From Stercoripulliclostridium_A sp964480195 (GTDB lineage: Bacteria > Bacillota > Clostridia > Christensenellales > DTU072): a DNA stretch of 8,648 nt. The notes under the pieces were generated by a model that had not been told where the DNA came from, made no database searches, and worked only from the letters and a program-made list of their open reading frames with translations. Location: contig CAYZOJ010000061.1 of the NCBI GenBank assembly GCA_964480195.1, positions 1 to 8,648 of the forward strand. Direction: 5' to 3'. The translations under genes were made by a program, and so were the position numbers. Position 1 is the first letter of the stretch. Each line of letters starts with the position of its first letter. Below, piece after piece: positions 1-5,713 of this stretch.

Positions 1-21
1 GCAGAATAATCGAGCCAATGG

Positions 22-46
22 GCGGTAAATATCTTGATATAACCGC
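22..46. promoter_or_regulatory. Imperfect palindrome over the aroF -35 box (possible operator)
   Basis: Outer arms GCGGT (22-26) and ACCGC (42-46) and inner arms ATATC (29-33) and GATAT (36-40) form a dyad centred near 34.5, broken only by AA on one side against A on the other. It covers the -35 hexamer at 34-39, so a dimeric regulator bound here would block the promoter. Seen: the symmetry and its position. Inferred: operator function; the regulator is unknown. A terminator of an upstream gene is less likely because no T-tract follows. Confidence 0.4.
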
Positions 47-62
47 GGGGGTTTGGTATAAT
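34..62 (+). promoter_or_regulatory. Sigma-A type promoter of the aromatic operon, extended -10
   Basis: TTGATA at 34-39 (one mismatch to TTGACA), a 17-bp spacer and TATAAT at 57-62 preceded by TGg (54-56) give a near-consensus promoter with an extended -10 element. Counting seven bases from the end of the -10 box puts transcription start at about 69, the A of the aroF ATG. No Shine-Dalgarno sequence lies in the usual place before that ATG, which fits a leaderless message. It is the only strong promoter I see ahead of the five plus-strand genes. Confidence 0.7.
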
Positions 63-68
63 ATTTTT

Positions 69-1079
69 ATGATAGTAACAGTTAAAGACGGTAGCGATCC
101 GCGTAAACTTCGTGAGCTTACGGATTGGATTAAAAGTAAAGGTCTCGACATTCATGTGTCGGAGGGCGCAAACGCCACAATAATCGGGCTCATCGGAGAT
201 ACGAGCAAGGTCGATATAGGGCTTTTGCGTTCTCTCGATATTGTCGATTCGGTCACGCGTATTCAAGAGCCTTTCAAGAGTGCGAACCGTAAGTTTCATC
301 CGACAGATACCATTGTGGACGTTGCCGGAGTGAAGTTCGGCGGAAAGGGTTTTAGAATGATTGCGGGTCCTTGCTCGGTCGAGTCGGAGGCGCAGATTAT
401 TGCTGTCGCACAAGCGGTCAAGGATGCGGGCGCGGATATGCTACGCGGGGGCGCGTTCAAGCCTCGTACATCGCCGTATGCGTTTCAGGGTCTTGGCGTG
501 GACGGCATAAAACTTCTTGTCAAGGCTAAGAAAGAAACCGGTCTTCCCATCGTAACGGAACTCATGAGCGAATCGCACATCGACGATTTCGAGGACGTCG
601 ATCTCGTGCAGATAGGCGCGAGGAATATGCAAAATTTCGATCTTCTAAAGGCGGTAGGCAAACTCAAAAAGCCCGTACTCTTAAAGAGAGGTCTTGCAAA
701 CACTATAGAAGAGTGGCTGATGAGCGCGGAATACATTATGAGCGAAGGCAATGAAAACGTTATTTTATGTGAACGCGGTATAAGAACTTTCGAGCCGTAC
801 ACGCGTAACACGTTGGACCTTTCGGCGATACCTCTTCTTAAAGAAAAAACACATTTACCGGTCATTGTGGATCCGTCGCACGCGTCCGGACTATCGAGGC
901 TTGTGCGCCCGATGTCGCTTGCGTCGGTTGGCGCAGGTGCCGACGGACTTATAATCGAGGTTCACAATTCGCCCGAAAATGCATTGTGCGACGGGGCTCA
1001 ATCGTTAAAACCCGAGCAATTTGCAGAGCTTGTATCTGCCGTTAATAAGATGTTGCCGATAGCCGGGAAGGTAAGATAA
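69..1079 (+). CDS. aroF: 3-deoxy-7-phosphoheptulonate (DAHP) synthase, AroF type with N-terminal ferredoxin-like domain
   Basis: Condenses phosphoenolpyruvate with erythrose 4-phosphate, the committed step of the shikimate pathway, in the cytosol. Residues 1 to about 65 are a ferredoxin-like regulatory domain; the rest is the catalytic barrel. Visible motifs are GPCSVE (100-105), RGGAFKPRTSPY (126-137), GARNMQN, CERG (234-237), DPSH (268-271), EVH (297-299) and CDG (307-309). Metal ligands are expected to be Cys102, His271, Glu297 and Asp308. Start: ATG 69 gives 336 residues, close to the Thermotoga maritima-type enzyme, and begins MIVTVKDG as the family does. The in-frame ATG at 18 would add 17 residues unlike the family and would lie inside the promoter. 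The stop overlaps the tyrA start by one base. In Thermotoga-type enzymes the N-terminal domain mediates feedback inhibition by Tyr or Phe; this is inferred here. Confidence 0.95.
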   Translation: MIVTVKDGSDPRKLRELTDWIKSKGLDIHVSEGANATIIGLIGDTSKVDIGLLRSLDIVDSVTRIQEPFKSANRKFHPTDTIVDVAGVKFGGKGFRMIAGPCSVESEAQIIAVAQAVKDAGADMLRGGAFKPRTSPYAFQGLGVDGIKLLVKAKKETGLPIVTELMSESHIDDFEDVDLVQIGARNMQNFDLLKAVGKLKKPVLLKRGLANTIEEWLMSAEYIMSEGNENVILCERGIRTFEPYTRNTLDLSAIPLLKEKTHLPVIVDPSHASGLSRLVRPMSLASVGAGADGLIIEVHNSPENALCDGAQSLKPEQFAELVSAVNKMLPIAGKVR

Positions 1080-1933
1080 TGAAAATAGGCGTTATAGGGC
1101 TCGGGTTAATAGGCGGATCTCTTGCGAGGCAGATACTTAAAAATACCGCGCACGAGGTCTATGCGTACGACATAGACGAAGATGCTATGCTAAAAGGCGC
1201 GCTTTTGAACGCGTATACCGAGCGTCTTGATATCAACGCGACAAGTTGGGATATAGATATTCTCATTATAGCGCTTTCGCCCGAACGCGCAGTATCCGTT
1301 ATGAAGTCTGTTCTTCCAAAGCTCAAAGACGGCGCAATAGTTACGGATACCGCAGGCGTAAAGCGCGGGATAGTAGGGGAAATGGAAAAACTTAAAGAGA
1401 GTCGTCCGTTTGTCGGATTTGTCGGGTGCCACCCGATGGCGGGAAGGGAATACTCGGGAGTCGCGCACTCCACCGCCTCTCTTTTTGAAAAGGCTTATAT
1501 TATCCTTACCCCCGTAACGATGGGGGATCTTTGGGCAATCGACAAGCTCTCGGAGTTTTTTAAAGAAGTCGGTTGTGAGGGCATAAACATCACGTCTAAG
1601 GAAGAACACGACAAGATGATAGCGTTCACGTCGCAACTTGCGCACGTGGTTTCGTCCGCGTATATGCTTAATCCTGTGGCAACCGAACATACCGGTTTTT
1701 CGGCGGGAAGTTTTAGAGATTTAACGAGGGTAGCGAAACTCGATTCCGTATTGTGGACGGAACTGTTTACGGATAATGCTGACAACCTTGTCGGTATGCT
1801 CGACGATATGATTTTTAGGTTAACCGAGTATCGCGAAGCCATAGCTACGTGCGACAAAGAAAAGTTGTCCGCAATGCTAAAAGAGGGCACCTCTCGAAAA
1901 GAGGAAGCCGAACGCGCAAGGAGAAGAAAATGA
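1079..1933 (+). CDS. tyrA: Prephenate dehydrogenase
   Basis: Oxidatively decarboxylates prephenate to 4-hydroxyphenylpyruvate, the last step before tyrosine transamination. The 284 residues begin with a Rossmann fold: GLGLIGGSLA at 7-16, and YDID at 30-33, whose Asp31 at the end of the second strand favours NAD+ over NADP+. The catalytic region has GCHPMAG (116-122, His118), SQLAH (185-189) and FRDLTRVA (212-219), all typical of TyrA. There is no C-terminal ACT domain, so tyrosine feedback through such a domain is not expected. Arogenate as substrate cannot be excluded from sequence. The start overlaps the aroF stop as TAATG, with GAAGG seven bases ahead as ribosome site; the stop overlaps the aroA start as ATGA. 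The last 14 residues are very rich in Arg, Lys and Glu; their DNA also carries the aroA ribosome site. Confidence 0.95.
   Translation: MKIGVIGLGLIGGSLARQILKNTAHEVYAYDIDEDAMLKGALLNAYTERLDINATSWDIDILIIALSPERAVSVMKSVLPKLKDGAIVTDTAGVKRGIVGEMEKLKESRPFVGFVGCHPMAGREYSGVAHSTASLFEKAYIILTPVTMGDLWAIDKLSEFFKEVGCEGINITSKEEHDKMIAFTSQLAHVVSSAYMLNPVATEHTGFSAGSFRDLTRVAKLDSVLWTELFTDNADNLVGMLDDMIFRLTEYREAIATCDKEKLSAMLKEGTSRKEEAERARRRK
1918..1923 (+). promoter_or_regulatory. Ribosome binding site of aroA
   Basis: AAGGAG lies six bases before ATG 1930, inside the last codons of tyrA. It decides the aroA start against the in-frame ATG at 1849 and fits translational coupling through the ATGA overlap. Confidence 0.8.
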
Positions 1934-3171
1934 CCTCCGTCGTGCTCGAAAAAAGTTTTTTAAAAGGGGCATTTTATGCGCCCGCATCGAAATCCCACGC
2001 ACATAGGCTATTGTTGCTATCGTTGATTTCGGGCTCCCCGATTACCATTTACGGCGACCTAAACGGTGATGATATAGTCGCTACGCTGAATTTTTTGAAG
2101 GCTCTCGGCGTGCGCGTCGAAAGTGGCGAAAACAAGCATACGCTAATCCCGCCGAAAGTGTTTTCAAAAAGTATTTCGGTAGACATAGGAGAGTCCGGTT
2201 CGACCCTTAGATTCGCTATCCCGATATGCGCTTTTTTGGGCGTTTCCGCTTCGTTTTACGGTAAAGGAAGACTTGCGGAAAGACCTCTCGGCGGACTTAC
2301 GGAATGCTTAAAAAAAGTCGGCGTCGAAGTAAAATCGGGCTCTTTTCCGATAACGGTAAACGGCGTTGTCGAAGACGCCGAACTCGAACTCGATATAAGC
2401 GAAAGCTCCCAATACCTTACAGGAGTGCTTTTTGCACTTGCGTTAAGGGGCGGAAGCGTCAAAGTTATCGGCGGACACGGTTCGACCGGCTACATAGATA
2501 TGACGCTCGAAGTTTTGCGGGAGTGCGGAGTAGACGTTCGGATGTCGGAGGGCGTTTATACCGTAAGCAAGGCGCAACCGAGCAAATACGAATTTAACGT
2601 CGAAGGCGATTGGAGCGGTGCTTGTTTTTACATAGTGGCGGGGCTCCTGAACGGGAACGTCAGAATCAACGGACTCAAATATCCGTCGTCGCAACCGGAC
2701 AGCGCGATGGTTGAACTTATGCGCACGGCGGGCGGAAAAATATTGTTTGACGGCGAAACTCTCGTTATCGAAAAAAGCGAACTCAAAGGTATCGCATTCA
2801 ATGCGGACGAATTCCCCGATCTCGTGCCGTCGGTGGCAGTAGCTCTCGGCTCGGCTTACGGAAAGTCGGTCATAAAAGGGGTAGGGCGTTTGCGCCTTAA
2901 AGAAAGCGACAGAATTTCTTCCGTAACCGCAATGTTAAAGAGTTTCGGGATAGAAGTTTCTTCGGACGACGAAGAAATTATCGTAAACGGGGGCGCGTTC
3001 AAGGGTGGGAATGTGCAGACGTTCGGAGATCACCGTATAGCGATGTCGGGTGCGATAGGTGCGCTTGTCGCGGACGGGAAGACGGTTGTCGATAATGCCG
3101 AATGCGTCGCGAAATCATATCCGAATTTTTGGCGAGATTATATCGAACTCGGAGGAAAAATCAATGCATAA
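1930..3171 (+). CDS. aroA: 3-phosphoshikimate 1-carboxyvinyltransferase (EPSP synthase)
   Basis: Transfers the enolpyruvyl group of PEP to shikimate 3-phosphate, the sixth step of the pathway. The 413 residues are slightly shorter than the 427 of E. coli AroA. Motifs in order: ASKSHAHR (19-26, PEP/S3P-binding Lys21), GESGSTLRF (87-95, the PEP loop), ERPLGGL (117-123), DWSGACF (227-233), EFPDLVPS (294-301, catalytic Asp297), RLKESDR (322-328) and GDHRIAM (366-372). The PEP loop reads GESGSTLRF rather than the enterobacterial LGNAGTAMR. Start: ATG 1930 has AAGGAG at 1918-1923 six bases ahead and overlaps the tyrA stop by four bases. The open frame reaches back to ATG 1849, but those 27 residues are Arg/Lys-rich translation of tyrA DNA in another frame. 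The stop lies 8 bases inside aroC. Confidence 0.95.
   Translation: MTSVVLEKSFLKGAFYAPASKSHAHRLLLLSLISGSPITIYGDLNGDDIVATLNFLKALGVRVESGENKHTLIPPKVFSKSISVDIGESGSTLRFAIPICAFLGVSASFYGKGRLAERPLGGLTECLKKVGVEVKSGSFPITVNGVVEDAELELDISESSQYLTGVLFALALRGGSVKVIGGHGSTGYIDMTLEVLRECGVDVRMSEGVYTVSKAQPSKYEFNVEGDWSGACFYIVAGLLNGNVRINGLKYPSSQPDSAMVELMRTAGGKILFDGETLVIEKSELKGIAFNADEFPDLVPSVAVALGSAYGKSVIKGVGRLRLKESDRISSVTAMLKSFGIEVSSDDEEIIVNGGAFKGGNVQTFGDHRIAMSGAIGALVADGKTVVDNAECVAKSYPNFWRDYIELGGKINA
3151..3155 (+). promoter_or_regulatory. Ribosome binding site of aroC
   Basis: GGAGG lies eight bases before ATG 3164 and within the last codons of aroA. It fixes the aroC start, which would otherwise be open back to ATG 3059. 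Confidence 0.85.
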
Positions 3172-4219
3172 CGGTTTTAGAGTAGAGCTTTACGGCGGTT
3201 CGCACGAAAGAGCCGTCGGCGTAAAAATATACGGCGTGCCCGCGGGTACGGCAATCAATGTCGAGCATATAGCCGATATGCTCAAAAGGCGCGGTGCGAC
3301 GTCATCGCCGTGGTCCACTCCGAGAACGGAGAAAGACGAAGTTGTTTTTGTATCGGGAATAGAGAACGGTAGAACAAACGATGAAACTATAGTTGCAGAA
3401 GTTATAAACAATAATGTCAGAAGCTCGGATTACGACGGCTATTCCGTTACTCCGAGACCTTCTCACGCGGATTACGTTTCGGTACGTAAATACGGAAGAG
3501 CGTTCCCGGGCGGAGGACCTTTTTCAGGGAGGAATACGGTCGGCATTTGTATAGCCGGAGCGATAGCCAAAGATATTCTTTCCGAGCGCGGAATACGCGT
3601 CAAAGCGTACGTTGCGGAAATAGGCGGAGTTAAGGGGATGTCGTATAAAAAAACGGATACGCAAACGATATCGGATAGTGCGTATACGGAAATATATTCG
3701 CTTTCCGATTGCGACAAAATGACCGCGCGAGTGATAAGCGCAAAAGAAACAGGGGACAGCGTCGGTGGTATTGTCGAGTGCGTCGTAACCGATGTTCCCG
3801 TCGGAATAGGCGGTGCGTTTACGTCGGGCGTCGAAAGCGAAGTCGCATATTGGCTATACGGAATACCCGGAGTAAAAGGCGTGGAATTCGGCTTGGGATT
3901 CGGGTTCGCCGGCATAAACGGCAGTGAAGCAAACGATTGTTTTTCGGTATCCGAAAATAGCAAAATAGTTACCTTAACTAACAATAGTGGTGGTATAAAC
4001 GGAGGAATAACCAACGGAATGCCGATTACGATAAGCGTTGCCGTTCGTCCGACGCCGTCGATATCGAAACCGCAAAAAACGGTTAATCTCGACAATTCGG
4101 AGCCAACGGAAATATCCGTAAAAGGCAGGCACGATGCATGCATTGTACCGCGTGCCGTTGCGGTGGTAGAGTCCGCGGTCGCTTGCGCGTTGCTGTCTTT
4201 AATCCTTAAGGAGGAGTAA
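3164..4219 (+). CDS. aroC: Chorismate synthase, divergent
   Basis: Forms chorismate from EPSP by a trans-1,4 elimination that needs reduced FMN, the last common step of aromatic biosynthesis. The 351 residues align with the family throughout: GGSH (11-14), PWSTPR (49-54), RPSHADY (98-104), PGGGPFSGR (115-123), GDSVGGI (197-203), NNSGGINGGITNG (273-285) and KGRHDACIVPRAV (320-332). Both expected catalytic histidines (14 and 101) and Asp324 are present. Oddities: the normally fixed GESHG reads GGSHE, RPGHAD reads RPSHAD, and the clostridial GGGHFSGR reads GGGPFSGR. The first residues of the usual N-terminus, including its FG pair, are missing. The reading frame is intact and lies in a complete operon, so a working but divergent enzyme is more likely than a pseudogene. 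It overlaps aroA by 8 nt. Confidence 0.93.
   Translation: MHNGFRVELYGGSHERAVGVKIYGVPAGTAINVEHIADMLKRRGATSSPWSTPRTEKDEVVFVSGIENGRTNDETIVAEVINNNVRSSDYDGYSVTPRPSHADYVSVRKYGRAFPGGGPFSGRNTVGICIAGAIAKDILSERGIRVKAYVAEIGGVKGMSYKKTDTQTISDSAYTEIYSLSDCDKMTARVISAKETGDSVGGIVECVVTDVPVGIGGAFTSGVESEVAYWLYGIPGVKGVEFGLGFGFAGINGSEANDCFSVSENSKIVTLTNNSGGINGGITNGMPITISVAVRPTPSISKPQKTVNLDNSEPTEISVKGRHDACIVPRAVAVVESAVACALLSLILKEE
4208..4214 (+). promoter_or_regulatory. Ribosome binding site of the aro fusion gene
   Basis: AAGGAGG, a perfect anti-16S match, lies in the final codons of aroC, five bases before ATG 4220, which directly follows the aroC TAA. Confidence 0.85.
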
Positions 4220-5707
4220 ATGGAACTCGAAGAATTACGCAAAAAAATAGATACCTTAGACAAAGAACTTGTTGCGCTTTACGTTAAGCGTTTGGCGCTA
4301 AGTAGAGAAGTCGGGCGTTTTAAGAAGTCGGGGGGCGTTACTCTCGAGCATAAATCGCGCGAAGCGGAAATAGTTAAAAATCTTTCCCTTCTCGCAGGCG
4401 CGGACGGTAAGTACGTTGAGGATTTGTATTCGGAGATATTCCGCGCAAGCAAAAAAGCTCAAGCGTATCTTCTCGGCAATTACTATGTTGTCGGCAAGTC
4501 GTTACCGCATACGTTGTCGCCTGAGATTTACACCAAACTCGGACTCGATTACGGGGTCAAGGAGTTTATAGACGAACAGTCTCTCGTCGAGTTTATAAGA
4601 AGTAGAGATTTTAGTGGGCTTAACGTTACAATTCCGTACAAACAAACCGTTATTCCCGAACTCGATTTCGTGTCGGAAGAAGCACGCTCTATAGGCGCGG
4701 TCAATACGATTGTCAATCGCGACGGCAAACTGTACGGATACAATACGGACGTTGATGGTATGAGATTCGCTCTCGACGCACTCGGTATATCGTTGAAAGG
4801 CAAAAAAGTTGCGATACTCGGTAGCGGTGGAACATCCAAAACCGCGACGTATGTCGCAAAAACGGCGGGAGCCGAGGAAATCAAAATCGTATCGCGAAGC
4901 GGAGATTACAATTACGATTCTCTGTATTCAGACGCGAATGCGGAAATAATCATCAATACCACGCCTGTCGGAATGTTCCCGAACATCGAAAGCGCGCCCG
5001 TTGATTTGGAGAGATTACCGAGTGTCAAAGGTGTATTCGACGCGGTATATAATCCGCTTACGACCAAACTCGTACGTACGGCAAGAGAAAGATGTATCCC
5101 CGCGGGGAACGGACTCGGAATGCTTGTACGTCAAGGGATAAAGTCTTATGAGCATTATACGGGAGAAACGCCCGAAGAGCACGTTACGCATTACATTTAC
5201 GATGCGATTTATCGCGCTAAGCGCAACGTAGTTTTGATAGGTATGCCGGGAGCCGGCAAAAGCAGTGTCGCAAGACGCATAGCGAATATGACGGGAAGGA
5301 TTTATCTCGATACGGACGAGGTTGTCAAAGAGCGTTTCGGTCGCACCCCCGCGGAAATAATAATAGAAGAGGGGGAAGCCGAGTTCCGCAAAAAGGAAAC
5401 GGAATGCGTAATATCGTGTGCCGAAAAGCTCGGCGCGGTGATAGCGACGGGAGGCGGAAGCGTACTTTCCGAACGTAACCGAAACTTGCTCAAAGCAAAC
5501 GGTGCCGTAATATTTTTGGATAGGAACATTGACGAGTTGTCGACTCGCAATCGTCCGATAAGCGGAGCGCGCGGAGTAAGAGCGATTTTTGAAGAGCGCG
5601 AGCCGATATATCGCGGTTTTGCGGACGTAACGGTAAAGAGCGCGGAAAGCGCGCAGGCTACCGCGGTTAAAATCGTTAATTTATTGGGACTTAACGACGT
5701 CGACTAA
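4220..5707 (+). CDS. aroE-aroK: Trifunctional chorismate mutase / shikimate dehydrogenase / shikimate kinase
   Basis: One 495-residue chain with three catalytic domains. Residues 1 to about 85 are an AroQ-type chorismate mutase (chorismate to prephenate), with Arg7, Arg24, Lys35, Arg47, Glu48 and Gln81 matching the E. coli active-site positions; His44 stands where E. coli has Asp48. Residues about 86-333 are shikimate dehydrogenase (dehydroshikimate to shikimate, NADPH): HTLSP (97-101), NVTIPYK with catalytic Lys141, GAVNT (159-163), NTD with Asp177, GSGG (201-204) and NTTPVGM (246-252). Residues about 336-495 are shikimate kinase: Walker A GMPGAGKS (341-348), DTD (364-366), GEAEFRKKE (385-393), GGG (411-413) and RP (445-446). 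No stop or frameshift separates them, and each domain is about full length. The mutase feeds TyrA of the same operon; the other two supply AroA. Activities are inferred from conserved residues. Confidence 0.95.
   Translation: MELEELRKKIDTLDKELVALYVKRLALSREVGRFKKSGGVTLEHKSREAEIVKNLSLLAGADGKYVEDLYSEIFRASKKAQAYLLGNYYVVGKSLPHTLSPEIYTKLGLDYGVKEFIDEQSLVEFIRSRDFSGLNVTIPYKQTVIPELDFVSEEARSIGAVNTIVNRDGKLYGYNTDVDGMRFALDALGISLKGKKVAILGSGGTSKTATYVAKTAGAEEIKIVSRSGDYNYDSLYSDANAEIIINTTPVGMFPNIESAPVDLERLPSVKGVFDAVYNPLTTKLVRTARERCIPAGNGLGMLVRQGIKSYEHYTGETPEEHVTHYIYDAIYRAKRNVVLIGMPGAGKSSVARRIANMTGRIYLDTDEVVKERFGRTPAEIIIEEGEAEFRKKETECVISCAEKLGAVIATGGGSVLSERNRNLLKANGAVIFLDRNIDELSTRNRPISGARGVRAIFEEREPIYRGFADVTVKSAESAQATAVKIVNLLGLNDVD
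5669..5697 (-). terminator. Weak candidate terminator of the minus-strand operon, inside the aro fusion gene
   Basis: Read on the minus strand, TCGTTAA (5697-5691), an 11-base loop and TTAACGA (5679-5673) form a 7-bp AT-rich stem followed by TTTT (5672-5669). It lies 17 bases or more beyond the decarboxylase stop, within the final codons of the shikimate kinase domain. The stem is weak and the T-tract short, so this is only a candidate. Confidence 0.3.
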
Positions 5708-5713
5708 AATAAG

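Noticed and set aside
1..33. End of a preceding gene at the left edge
   Set aside because: Stops occur at 7-9 and 26-28 in two frames, either of which could end an upstream gene, but too little sequence is present to support a call.
18..68. Alternative upstream start of aroF at ATG 18
   Set aside because: It would add 17 residues not seen in the family, lies across the promoter and has no ribosome site; the 336-residue form places the metal-binding Cys at 102 as expected.
3472..4263. 263-codon open frame antisense to aroC
   Set aside because: It lies opposite a clearly conserved gene, is rich in Ser, Thr, Pro and Ile as shadow frames are, and has no recognisable motif or good ribosome site.
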